A stretch of DNA of 59,479 nucleotides from an uncultured Collinsella sp. (GTDB lineage: Bacteria > Actinomycetota > Coriobacteriia > Coriobacteriales > Coriobacteriaceae): the NCBI GenBank assembly GCA_900541125.1, contig UQIK01000015.1, positions 1 through 59,479 of the forward strand, read 5' to 3'. Shown here piece by piece: positions 49,621-58,312 of the stretch. Within the stretch, counting starts at the first letter, position 1; each line of letters opens with the position of its first letter. The position numbers and the translations under genes are program-made. The notes beneath the pieces were generated by a model that ran no database searches, was not told the DNA's origin, and was given only the letters and a program-made list of their open reading frames with translations.

Positions 49621-51339
49621 TTACTCCTGCTCGGACCCCTCAGCCTGCTTACGGCTGCGGATGAGGTGCGCCACGCCGATGCACAGCACCGCGCCACCAG
49701 CGATCCAAGTGAAGGTCACACCGTTGAGGCCGGTCAGTGGGAGGCCAACCTGCTTGGTATCGCCAACGGTGATGTTGTAGTAGCCCTCATCATCTATCTC
49801 CGAGTCATCCACTGCCGTCAACGTATTATCGCCAGCATTCCCATCGGTGAGGCCAGCGATGACCTTGCCTGCCTGATTGTTGGTATCAAGATCATGAGTG
49901 AGGCCGGTAAGGCCTGTATTCGGATCATTGTCTTTCATGGTCGGCTTGATCTCGAAGGTGAACTGGTCGATCGCGGTGTAACCAGAGGGGGGAGTAACCT
50001 CCTTGACGGTATAGAGGCCGGCATCGAGTCCTTTAAGTTTAAGAACACCATTGTTGTCCGTCGTAAGCTCAACACGGTCGGCGCTCAGAGTGCCATCATC
50101 CTTGACATATTTAACGGCGCCGTTCTCGTCTCCATTGGTCGTGATGGTGAACTTGGCGCCTTTGAGGGCCTTCTCGGTGCCCAGGTCGACCTTGTTGATC
50201 TTGAGGCCGTAGGTGTAGTCCCTGACCGTATCGGGCACGGTTTTACCACGCTCCGTGGTCATGGGGTTGTTGGAGTAGCAAAGCGTTACGGTGTTGGGAT
50301 TGCCCTTTCCGCTATCATTCTTACCGACGACCGCATGCCTATTGATCTGTGCCGTATAGGAGACAACGATGCAAGAATCCTTGGTGATGGTCACGTCTGG
50401 GATAGTTTTAAGGTTGTCGCGGGTCCATGTCGTCTTAACGCTACCGTCAGACGGATCAGCATTAGAGGACGCCTCGGTAAAGGCATTTGTAATGTCTGTA
50501 GCCGTATTATTCTCATGGTTCGGATCAGCTTTCGCCGCCGTATACGAAGCGTACAGATAGACCTTGGCGCTATTCTTCTGCAGCGTCAGACCCTTGGAAA
50601 TCTGATCGGAGAACTCGTAGAAATACGTGTCGTACTTGTCATAGTTCTCGGCAATGGTGCCGTAAAGGTTGTACGTCACGTTCTGGCCGATCTGGGAGTC
50701 GGCAGCATCGCGCTCTTTGCCATCGGCATCGCTCACGATCTTCTTCTCGACGGTGGGGATACCAGTTTTCTCGTTGACCTCAACGGGCGTGTCTCCCACG
50801 ACAGTGAAAATGGGGGACGTACCCGCCTCGCCATCACCAATAGTGTCAGCCTTGGTCACAAAGAGCCAGTAGCCATGCTCAAGGCCGGAGGCAACGCCAT
50901 TGGTCGTTGTCTTTTGCTCTGTAAGATTGTCTACAGCAGCAGCAATCTTATAGGCAACGTTGTCAGGACCGACGCGAAATGTATCACTGGTTCCCTTTAC
51001 CTGATTCGTGATCCAGTCCGCAGCATCTTGAGCGGTAGTTACAGCGTAGCTCGGTTCTACGGTCTTAATAACGCTCTTGACAGCCGCCTCCACTTCCTCG
51101 TTTGCCCAAGTGATATTGGAAACTTTACCGTCCTTAACATCAGCCGTAAAAATCTGATAGCCATAGAACTCGGTATGGTTGTCCTTAACGTTCGCGATTT
51201 TCACCGAGCCATTGGCCGTTGCAGTCGCACCCTCAGCTGCAAACGCCATGGTCACCGGGGCCATGACGCCACCGAAGCTCAACGCTGCGGTAAGGCCTGC
51301 CGTTACTGCCAGGCGTGCAATGTTCTTGTTCATGCTCAT
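49621..51339 (-). CDS. SpaA-type pilin with LPLTG anchor (probable backbone pilin)
   Basis: The 572-residue protein starts MSMNKNIARLAVTAG after GGAGG; the longer frame is not used. A signal peptide of about 35 residues ends MAFAAEGA. The body has isopeptide-pilin features, including a Cna_B domain near 390-490 (INKVDLGTEKALKGAKFTIT, then GLDAGLYTVKEVTPPSGYTA with the E-box Glu). The C-terminus has the sorting signal LPLTG, a membrane helix and RSRKQ. It would be cross-linked into pili by a class C sortase. It is the last gene of the operon and closely related in its N-terminal half to the pilin upstream (both have YGYQIFTADV/YKAYQIFSANV). Confidence 0.9.
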   Translation of the reverse strand: MSMNKNIARLAVTAGLTAALSFGGVMAPVTMAFAAEGATATANGSVKIANVKDNHTEFYGYQIFTADVKDGKVSNITWANEEVEAAVKSVIKTVEPSYAVTTAQDAADWITNQVKGTSDTFRVGPDNVAYKIAAAVDNLTEQKTTTNGVASGLEHGYWLFVTKADTIGDGEAGTSPIFTVVGDTPVEVNEKTGIPTVEKKIVSDADGKERDAADSQIGQNVTYNLYGTIAENYDKYDTYFYEFSDQISKGLTLQKNSAKVYLYASYTAAKADPNHENNTATDITNAFTEASSNADPSDGSVKTTWTRDNLKTIPDVTITKDSCIVVSYTAQINRHAVVGKNDSGKGNPNTVTLCYSNNPMTTERGKTVPDTVRDYTYGLKINKVDLGTEKALKGAKFTITTNGDENGAVKYVKDDGTLSADRVELTTDNNGVLKLKGLDAGLYTVKEVTPPSGYTAIDQFTFEIKPTMKDNDPNTGLTGLTHDLDTNNQAGKVIAGLTDGNAGDNTLTAVDDSEIDDEGYYNITVGDTKQVGLPLTGLNGVTFTWIAGGAVLCIGVAHLIRSRKQAEGSEQE

Positions 51340-51447
51340 CTTCTTTTCCTCCATTTTCCGGTTGGTTCTCATTCGATCGATCATCATCTGTCTGTGTCTT
51401 AGCATCTGCTTCGCTACGTCTCGCCCCGCTCTCTGTGGGGCTGCCAG

Positions 51448-53118
51448 CTACTCTTTATGGCTGCCACCTCCCCGCTTGACCAGGAGCGCGACCACGATGA
51501 GCGCGGCTCCGGCGACCGCTGCGGCGGCCGCGGCGTACATTGCCATATCGCCAGTCGAGGGCATAAAGCCTCCGGTGGTAATGCTAGGGGGTGTGCCGGT
51601 GGGCGTGTTGATGAGCGACGCCTCCAGGCTGCCCGTCGACCCGTCCGCGCTGTCGGCGCGCAGGGGCGACTCGGCCGTGATGGTGAGCTTGGGCTTGGCG
51701 GCGGCCACCTGGTCGGCGTCCAGACCCTCGGCCTTGACCGTCACGGAGCGCGTGCCCTCAAAGGCGGTGTAGCCCTTGGGCGCCTTGAGCTCGCGAACCT
51801 CCAGCTTGCCCGAGTCCACGCCCGAGACGGTCACGCGGCCGTCCTCGCCCGTGGTGACGGTGGCCTTGCCCTCCGCATCCCACGTGCCGTCGGCCGCTAG
51901 CGTGCGACCGCGGTCGTCGGCAATGCTCAGGACCGCCCCGGCAAGCGGCTTGTCGCCGTCGCTGCCGCGCTTGGTGAGCGCGAGATCCCAGGTGTAGGCG
52001 CACGCATCGTCGCTCGGCGTGTGGGTGAAGCCGGCGTCGCCGGACTGGTCGGCAAAGGGAGAGCGCGGGTAGCGCAGGTAGACCTCGTTGGGGTTGCCCT
52101 TCGCGATGCCGTGGCTGCATGCGCTGTTGAGCGGTGCATTGTACACGGCGACCACGCGGGCGCCCGCGGCAAAGGCGTCGGCCCCGCCGAGCACGGCGAT
52201 GAGGTCGCCGGTGCGCACGGTGAAGGTCTTGCCGTCCGCCGCTACCTTGGTGGCGCACTGGGCCGTGATGTCGGTCCAGCCCTTCGCGGGATCGGTGCCG
52301 ACGCGCCCGTCCTTACCAGCCGAGACGGCATCGAAGCCACCGTCCGCGCCCGCTGCCACGTACACGCGCATGCTCGCGGCGACCTTGGAGGGGTCGAGCC
52401 CCGCGCTCATGGTGTCGACGAACCGCACCGTATAGGTGTCGTAGACGGTAAGACCCGCCGGGACCGTGGCCGAGAGGCGCCAGTACAGGTCGTCGGCGAC
52501 CGTGGCGTCGGCGGCCTTCTGCCAGGCGGCGGTGCTGTCCTCCAGCACGTGCTTGGACACCTTGGGGGTCGCCGCCTTGGGCTTGACGGTGACGGCGTTG
52601 CCGCCCACCAGGGCCATGATCGGCGCGGTGCCGGCCTCGCCTTGGGCGATGGCGTCGTCTTTGGCGACGATGAGCCAGTAGCCGCAGGGCAGCTCGGCCG
52701 TCGTGCCCGCGTTAAGGGCCGCGGACACGGCGTCAGAGCTCTGGAGGGAACGAGCGAGCTGTGCGCTCAGCGCGCTCGTAAGGTGGGAATCGGTGTTGAG
52801 CCACTCGGTAGCTTCCTGCGCGGTGGTCTGGGATTTGGGCATGCCGGCGCTATGCAGCACAGGCAGCGCGGCGTCGCGCACGGCGTCGCTTGCCCAGGCG
52901 AGATCGGTGGCGGTCTTGGCGTCGCTGTCGCCGTCGACGACGTTGGCGCTAAAGATCTGGTAGGCCTTGTAACTGCTCGCCACGGTGCCGCTCACCGTGA
53001 TGGAACCGGTCGAGGTCGGCGTGGCCTGCGCGGAAGCGGGGAACACAACCGCGCAGGTGCCGATCAGGAGGGCAAGCAGCGCAAACAAGATCGGGAAGGA
53101 GCAAACTTTCTTATTCAC
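51448..53118 (-). CDS. SpaA-type pilin with MPSTG anchor
   Basis: The 556-residue protein starts at a GTG (VNKKVCSFPILFALLALL) with GGGAGGT upstream, overlapping the adhesin stop by eight bases. A signal peptide ends near SAQATPT. SVTASYKAYQIFSANVVDGD-like sequence, the shared HxLEDSTAAWQ region and a Cna_B domain (AGAVLSIADDRGRTL, VRELKAPKGYTAFEG) follow. The anchor is FMPSTGDMAMY, with Met in place of the usual Leu. GC content is much higher than in the pilins on either side, so the operon is a mosaic. It may be a second backbone or a basal pilin. Confidence 0.88.
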   Translation of the reverse strand: MNKKVCSFPILFALLALLIGTCAVVFPASAQATPTSTGSITVSGTVASSYKAYQIFSANVVDGDSDAKTATDLAWASDAVRDAALPVLHSAGMPKSQTTAQEATEWLNTDSHLTSALSAQLARSLQSSDAVSAALNAGTTAELPCGYWLIVAKDDAIAQGEAGTAPIMALVGGNAVTVKPKAATPKVSKHVLEDSTAAWQKAADATVADDLYWRLSATVPAGLTVYDTYTVRFVDTMSAGLDPSKVAASMRVYVAAGADGGFDAVSAGKDGRVGTDPAKGWTDITAQCATKVAADGKTFTVRTGDLIAVLGGADAFAAGARVVAVYNAPLNSACSHGIAKGNPNEVYLRYPRSPFADQSGDAGFTHTPSDDACAYTWDLALTKRGSDGDKPLAGAVLSIADDRGRTLAADGTWDAEGKATVTTGEDGRVTVSGVDSGKLEVRELKAPKGYTAFEGTRSVTVKAEGLDADQVAAAKPKLTITAESPLRADSADGSTGSLEASLINTPTGTPPSITTGGFMPSTGDMAMYAAAAAAVAGAALIVVALLVKRGGGSHKE

Positions 53119-56100
53119 GACGCTTACCTCCCTTCGCATTCGCCTTGCGACGAATGTGCATCCAGGCCGCAGCAGCGCAAAGCACCGCCGCGCCGGCAAG
53201 GTACGTCAGAGTGACGCCCGACATACCAGAAAGGGGCAAAGTGGTGGAGTAGGTGTTGGTGAAGGTGGGGTTAGTGTCGGGAAACTCGTGGTCCACATTA
53301 TCGGTGTTTTTCCACGTACCGCCGGGGTCAACGGTTCCCTTCCTGTAGGTAACCCTACATTTGATCTCTCCTTTTTTGTCGTCATACGTTGGCTCAACCG
53401 TGAACTTATAGACCGAGTGGTCGTACGTGTAGTGCGAGAACTGCGAACCGTCGGTTTTCTCGCGCACATAGTACGTAAAGGTCTTGAAAGAGCCACCCGT
53501 GGAGCCACCCGGGTCGTCGGGATTATTCCTGATATCAGAAAGCGAGTACTTGAGCTCAACCGTCTCATTGTTTTCGTCCATGAACGGAAGCGTCTGCGTT
53601 TTCTCAGAACCAGAGGTCACGGCAGTACCGATCATGTTTTTAAATTCGCTGTCTTTCGCAAGTTGAAGCGTAAACGCCTTCATCTCGCCACCCTCAACGA
53701 CCTTAGTCGCCTTAGGAGTCCAGGAGAAGGGGGGCACGATTTTGTTGGTAAAGGTCGGGTTGTCGCTTCTGTTACCGATAGTCACCGTGGCCTCCGTTCC
53801 ATCCTCCGATGGCGCGAAGGAATAACCACTGCAATCAAGCTGCGCGAAGTCATTATCCGTCTCGGCCTTTTTAAAGACGGCCACACTCTCTACCTTGTAA
53901 TAGTTGATAGGAAACGTCATGAGGGATTCAGTCTTGTATGGACTACCGCCAACAGTTACCTCTATCTTGTAAATTGTCTTATCGAATTTGATGTCTAATT
54001 CGTTTTGGCCGCTGATGGGTTCCTCAACGAGATAGAAAACGTATTGCCCTGAAGAATAGTCCTTGCCAGAGTCGAAGGTGATACTGCCGCTTGATTGATC
54101 AACAGTCGCCTCACCCGCACCACTGCAATCGCCCATATCTAATGTGCCGTCATCTTTCCAAGAAGGTGCCTTGGTACCGTTAACCTCCTGGCGCAGCAGC
54201 TGAAACTTGTACTCGTGCCCATTAAGGCTTTGCTTGTCTCCCTGTGCATCCACAAGCGCCTTAGTGGCGTGGAGTTTCATGCTCGGGTAAACCCTCAGAT
54301 CATTGACTTCGCCGACGATGAGATCGCCGTTGGTCATGATGCCGCCACCGTGGGTGTAGGAATAGTTACCGCTGATGATGGTCGTAGCCTCTGCCTGCGC
54401 CTTTCCCTTGGCATAGGGTGTCGGATCAGCCTCAAGGCCGAACATCCACTTAGCCTCGGCACCGCCATTTGGGTCGATGGTAACCGGATTTCCGTCGCAA
54501 GTGCCCCGCCAACCAGCCGATCTGCCGCCCAGCATCTTGCCAAGAACGACAGCGATTGTCTTATCCGCGCCATTCTTATTACGTACCAAGAAGAAATCCT
54601 TATGGCCGGATTTTTGGAAGTCAGGAGTAACGTAATTTACTTCATCGTGGTCTTCATTTTTGCCGTGGCCGCCAGCGGAATAATGATATGCTGTCAGTTT
54701 ATTGCCATATTGATCAACGTTATCTTTGTTGTCATAGATAGCAGCGCCTTTTGAGTGCGAAACGATTGTCTTGCCCGTAGGACAAGCACCGATGCCACCG
54801 CCCCAGCCACCGGCCTTATTATTAGTGATCAGCGTCTTGACGATGTTGAGCGTACCGCCTTCCTGAACAAAGACACCACCGCCACCCCAGTCGCCACCGC
54901 GGTCGTCTTTGCTGCCCGTCATGGTCTTGTTGTTGGTGATGTAAACCCTGTTTGATGCATTTTCCGCATTAATAACGCCGGTAGTACCGCCAGAAATACG
55001 GAGGCCACCGCCCTCGGCATTATCGGACATATTGCCCGCAATAAAACCGCTGGACATGGTAAATCCAACTCCCTGCCCGGGGAGGCCAGCGTAGATTCCA
55101 CCGCCGGCCTCATGGGAGTAATTGGCAGTAACGGAGCCACCCGTCATGGACAGCGTTCCACCGTGCGATGCAATTCCGCCGCCACCGAGGAGACCTTTGT
55201 TGTAAAGCTCTCTATTAGCGAGGCGAGCTTCAGCTCGGTTGTTAGTTATATTGGCAGAATCACTGATGGTTACGGTTGCACTCTGGGTATAAACACCGCC
55301 ACCGTAGCCGCCGGCGTTGACGTTATAACCATCGGTGATATCGTTGCCATATGTTGCATTACCCGAGATGACACCGCCGGAGAGGTTCAGCGCCGCGCTA
55401 TTGTTAGCAAAGATGCCACCGCCAGAAGCTGCCTTGTTTCCCGCGACCACGCCGCCTGTCATTTCGAGGCTGGCATTCGCGCCCGTTATGCACAGACCAC
55501 CGCCCCAGCCACCGCCGTTGCCGTTGGTGACGTAACCGCCAGAAATATAAACAGCGCCCTGAGAGAAAATAACGTGGCCGTCGTTGCCCAGGGCACGAGG
55601 CGTTGTGATCATGCCACCCTGAAGGTCGAGCGTGCCCCCACCCTGGACGGAAATGACTTGATTTACATAGCCCTCTTTGCATGCAACGATAGCGCCGAAA
55701 TTGGCAACAGTGTGCTGGTAGGTCGTTTCCCTAGTACCAAAACCGTTAGGCGTGCTTTCAGTTACGTAGTATGTAAGTGATTGTGGAACACTTTCACCAT
55801 TGAACTGCATCTTTGCTGGCTGACCAGGTTCACCACTGGTAGCTTCAGTCTTCGAGTCATTCGCCTCACCTTTGACAGTTAGCGTATAGCCCTTTGAAAT
55901 TGTGATAAATGCACAAACAGGCTCTTTGGTTTCCTGCATAAGGTTACCGTTGCTGTAATAAAGCTTGTGATTCGCAAGGTCGATCGTAGTGTCGTGATTG
56001 ATTAAGATCGGAGCGCTCGAACTAATATCAGCAGTCAGACGCAGCTTTGCGGGCTTTTCCGCCGCGGGAAGGTCAAGGTACGTAGACAGGTCTTCGTCAC

Positions 56101-56533
56101 TCTTCAGCAGCGCGTACCCCTCCGAATCTATTTCAAGTTTCCGAGCCTCACCTTCATTTGCAACAGTAGCGGCCTTATAGACAGACTGCCCATCATCCGC
56201 GGGCTGCGCAGCGCTCTCGGCTCCCGTGTCATCGGCAGGCAGATCCGCCGCAGCGGCATCTTCTCCTTCGCCACCCTCAGCGTCGTCACTATTCCGGTTT
56301 TCGGCGTCCCCGTTGTTGGTGTTTTCTACATCAGCAGACTCACTTGAGGAACCCCCCCCCATCACAGTTTCCTCGGCAGAAACTGTCTGACCATCGTTGG
56401 CAATGGCCTGCGAGATCGGAGGCATGACGAGCGACAGCACCAGGCTCAACACCGAGGCTCCGCACAAAACGCCTGCCAGTACACGGCGCGTCGCTTTATT
56501 ACTCTGCTTAGATTTGTCTGAATTCGCTTTCAT
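53111..56533 (-). CDS. Large surface adhesin / tip pilin with beta-helix and isopeptide domains
   Basis: The 1140-residue protein starts after GGGGAGGAG. A signal peptide covers about residues 1-45. Residues 50-115 are an acidic low-complexity stretch whose start is encoded by nine consecutive G (codons 58-60, MGGGSSSES). About 280-640 is a right-handed beta-helix of GG-rich repeats (NGNGGGWGGGLCITG, NKAASGGGIFANNS). Two FctA/Spy0128-type pilin domains lie at about 735-1090 (YKFQLLRQEVNG, FYLVEEPISG and FTYYVREKTDGSQF). The anchor is LPLSG with a membrane helix and RRKAN. First in the pilus operon, it is the likely tip adhesin. The G9 tract could allow phase variation. Confidence 0.88.
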   Translation of the reverse strand: MKANSDKSKQSNKATRRVLAGVLCGASVLSLVLSLVMPPISQAIANDGQTVSAEETVMGGGSSSESADVENTNNGDAENRNSDDAEGGEGEDAAAADLPADDTGAESAAQPADDGQSVYKAATVANEGEARKLEIDSEGYALLKSDEDLSTYLDLPAAEKPAKLRLTADISSSAPILINHDTTIDLANHKLYYSNGNLMQETKEPVCAFITISKGYTLTVKGEANDSKTEATSGEPGQPAKMQFNGESVPQSLTYYVTESTPNGFGTRETTYQHTVANFGAIVACKEGYVNQVISVQGGGTLDLQGGMITTPRALGNDGHVIFSQGAVYISGGYVTNGNGGGWGGGLCITGANASLEMTGGVVAGNKAASGGGIFANNSAALNLSGGVISGNATYGNDITDGYNVNAGGYGGGVYTQSATVTISDSANITNNRAEARLANRELYNKGLLGGGGIASHGGTLSMTGGSVTANYSHEAGGGIYAGLPGQGVGFTMSSGFIAGNMSDNAEGGGLRISGGTTGVINAENASNRVYITNNKTMTGSKDDRGGDWGGGGVFVQEGGTLNIVKTLITNNKAGGWGGGIGACPTGKTIVSHSKGAAIYDNKDNVDQYGNKLTAYHYSAGGHGKNEDHDEVNYVTPDFQKSGHKDFFLVRNKNGADKTIAVVLGKMLGGRSAGWRGTCDGNPVTIDPNGGAEAKWMFGLEADPTPYAKGKAQAEATTIISGNYSYTHGGGIMTNGDLIVGEVNDLRVYPSMKLHATKALVDAQGDKQSLNGHEYKFQLLRQEVNGTKAPSWKDDGTLDMGDCSGAGEATVDQSSGSITFDSGKDYSSGQYVFYLVEEPISGQNELDIKFDKTIYKIEVTVGGSPYKTESLMTFPINYYKVESVAVFKKAETDNDFAQLDCSGYSFAPSEDGTEATVTIGNRSDNPTFTNKIVPPFSWTPKATKVVEGGEMKAFTLQLAKDSEFKNMIGTAVTSGSEKTQTLPFMDENNETVELKYSLSDIRNNPDDPGGSTGGSFKTFTYYVREKTDGSQFSHYTYDHSVYKFTVEPTYDDKKGEIKCRVTYRKGTVDPGGTWKNTDNVDHEFPDTNPTFTNTYSTTLPLSGMSGVTLTYLAGAAVLCAAAAWMHIRRKANAKGGKRRE

Positions 56534-56991
56534 CGATGTCTCCTCCCCAAGAGACCGCGATCTTGCTCTTTCCCTATCAAACGTATCTGCGCAATCTGTA
56601 ATTGCACACGCTTATTGTACATATTGTAACGATTGTTTGAACATCTAAGCAAAAATACCGATAGTTTTGTAGCGAATTCTCAATTCTCTTGACATTTGCT
56701 CGGATTTACCTTCGTTTATTCGCTATGAAATATCTATTTCTACTGGTAATTTAGCTAGTTATCATTTTTTAATAGCATTTTATTTATTTGCACAACATTT
56801 TGCTCAAGAGCATGCGTCCTGTGAACGGTCGAAAATCGACCGTGAGCGGTAGGTCATCAACCGGGAGGAATACCCTACCAAACTGATGAGAATATCTTTA
56901 ACCCATCGGTGGTTAGAAGCGTGGTGTTCAAACAACTAAATTTGAATTTTCGCGCAGATTTTAGGCATCAATTCGCCCAAATCGCCTGAGG
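56534..56991. promoter_or_regulatory. AT-rich region upstream of the pilus operon
   Basis: This stretch of about 450 bp is much more AT-rich than the contig. On the minus strand a weak promoter TTCAAA-n16-TACAAT (-10 at 56619-56614) lies 81 bp before the adhesin start. A hairpin ACGGTCGA/TCGACCGT (56825-56843) and GGTAGG/CCTACC (about 56848-56880) follow upstream. There is no gene. Confidence 0.4.
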
Positions 56992-57024
56992 CCACCGCAA
57001 AGGAGCCTGCCCCCTTTGCGGTGG
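56992..57024 (-). repeat. Family-A hairpin, copy 5 (after the HAD phosphatase)
   Basis: CCACCGCAAAGG, loop GGGCAGGCT, CCTTTGCGGTGG on the minus strand. Compared with copy 2, one arm base is changed on both sides (A-T to G-C), a compensated change. It starts 14 bp after the stop of the gene at 57039. A C8 tract lies just beside it. Confidence 0.7.
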
Positions 57025-57038
57025 TTCCCCCCCCGGCG

Positions 57039-57860
57039 CTATAGCAGATGTTCCTCGATAAAGATCGCGATGCCGTCTTTGTCGTTGCTCGCGGTTACAA
57101 AATCGGCGGCGGCACGGGTGGCATCGCTGCCATTTGCCATGGCCACGCCCACGCCGGCGTCAGCCACCATGCAGGTGTCGTTGTCCGCATCGCCAAACAC
57201 GCAGATGTCCTGGAGCTCCATGTCGTTGAGCTCCGCCACGCGCACAAGGCCGCGCGTCTTGGACACGCGCGGATCCATGAACTCGTAGAGCCGCTGCGTG
57301 GTTTGCAGAGCCGCTGCCTTAACAGTGTCATCGGCAAACGTCGACGCCCGCTCAATCACCTGCGGCATTACCTCGGGTGCCATGGTAAACATCACCTTGG
57401 GCTGCGGCTCGCGCAAAAACTCGGCAAAATCGACCACCTTGTAGGACACGCCGTCGACGCGCGACAGGTGCTCGACGCACGCGTTGCTCTCGGGCACGTA
57501 GAACACGCCGTCTCGGGGGCAGACGGGCGTTGCCGGAAGGTCCGCCATGTGCTTGCAGATGCGCGCGATGGTCTCGCCCGGCAGCGGATAGCTCAGCTCG
57601 TTGATATCGTGCGCGCGGTCGATGACCTCGGCGCCACCGCAGCCCACGAGCACGTCCACCAGGCCTTCGATGCCCCAGAGCTCGTACATGGCCTCGGTCG
57701 CGTGGGCGTCGCGCCCGGTGCACAGGCCGAAGAGCACGCCGCGCTCGCGCAGGGCGCGGATCGCCGCCACGGTGCGCGGGGACACCGTGTGCTGGCTCGT
57801 GAGCAGCGTGCCGTCGATATCGCAGAACACGGCTTTGATGCGGCTGAAGGTGGTGTCCAT
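57039..57860 (-). CDS. HAD-superfamily Cof-type phosphatase
   Basis: The 273-residue protein has HAD motif I KAVFCDIDGTLLTSQHTVSP with both aspartates, motif II LCTGRDAH, a Lys in PKVMFTMAPE, and motif IV ICVFGDADNDTCMVADAGVG followed by VAMANGSDATRAAADFVT. A C2-type cap lies between. Such Cof-like enzymes dephosphorylate sugar phosphates, flavin precursors or pyridoxal phosphate; the substrate is not readable. The start follows AGAAAGG. Repeats flank it on both sides. Confidence 0.88.
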   Translation of the reverse strand: MDTTFSRIKAVFCDIDGTLLTSQHTVSPRTVAAIRALRERGVLFGLCTGRDAHATEAMYELWGIEGLVDVLVGCGGAEVIDRAHDINELSYPLPGETIARICKHMADLPATPVCPRDGVFYVPESNACVEHLSRVDGVSYKVVDFAEFLREPQPKVMFTMAPEVMPQVIERASTFADDTVKAAALQTTQRLYEFMDPRVSKTRGLVRVAELNDMELQDICVFGDADNDTCMVADAGVGVAMANGSDATRAAADFVTASNDKDGIAIFIEEHLL

Positions 57861-57954
57861 GGGGGCCTTTCTGGGTTGTGCGGCGGTGTGAGGTGTATTC
57901 GTGAACGGCGTACATGGTATACCAAGGCGCAGGCGCGGCCCGTCAAAGCAAAAA

Positions 57955-57987
57955 CCACCACAAAGGTGCCTGGCCCCTTTGTGGCGG
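57955..57987 (-). repeat. Family-A hairpin, copy 6
   Basis: CCgCCACAAAGG, loop GGCCAGGCA, CCTTTGTGGTGG on the minus strand, followed by TTTTTGC. It lies in the 452-bp gap after moaC-mobB, in that gene's orientation. Confidence 0.7.
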
Positions 57988-58022
57988 CTGGACCCGCAGG
58001 GTGGCCTGGCCCGGGGCGCAAT

Positions 58023-58081
58023 CCATCACAACATTCGACGTTTTTCGGCAAAATCGCGATTTTCGCTGAATGTTGTGATGG
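58023..58081. repeat. 59-bp palindromic repeat, copy 2
   Basis: CCATCACAACATTCgACG at the left and GAATGTTGTGATGG at the right pair, with AAAATCGCGATTTT in the centre. It matches 46218-46276 apart from a few substitutions and lies between family-A copies 6 and 7. Confidence 0.75.
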
Positions 58082-58100
58082 TTTTACTGCAAAGCAAAAA

Positions 58101-58133
58101 CCACCACAAAGGAGCCTGGCCCCTCTGTGGTGG
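58101..58133 (-). repeat. Family-A hairpin, copy 7
   Basis: CCACCACAgAGG, loop GGCCAGGCT, CCTTTGTGGTGG on the minus strand, followed by TTTTTGC, so it could terminate transcription from the moaC-mobB side. Confidence 0.7.
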
Positions 58134-58158
58134 AAATGACGTTTGCCCAGATAAAACC

Positions 58159-58187
58159 TGCCAAAATAAACCTGTCCCTTTTTGGCA
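58159..58187 (-). repeat. Family-A-like hairpin, copy 8 (different arms)
   Basis: TGCCAAAA pairs with TTTTGGCA, and the minus-strand loop region contains AGGGACAGGTT. The arms are unrelated to CCACCACAAAGG but the GGGACAGG core is kept. Confidence 0.5.
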
Positions 58188-58202
58188 TGTTATGGCAGCG
58201 CA

Positions 58203-58310
58203 GCGAGCCGGTTCCAAGTGCCCCAGGTCGCCCCGAAAGAGGAGCGACGCGTACTTTGGTACGCGAGCGACGGCTTGAGGGGCGAGATGGGGTGCTTGGG
58301 GCCGGCGCAG
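58203..58310. repeat. Long imperfect hairpin after moaC-mobB
   Basis: GAGCCGGTTCCAAGTGCCCC and on to GACGCGTAC (58203-58252) faces the reverse complement at about 58261-58310, with most positions pairing around a short TTTG centre. It begins a few bases after the moaC-mobB stop codon. There is no T-run. Confidence 0.6.
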
Positions 58311-58312
58311 CG

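Noticed and set aside
57901..58278. Plus-strand open frame of 125 codons
   Set aside because: It is made almost wholly of family-A and 59-bp palindromic repeats. Similar words in other frames (KPPQRSLAPLW) come from the repeats.
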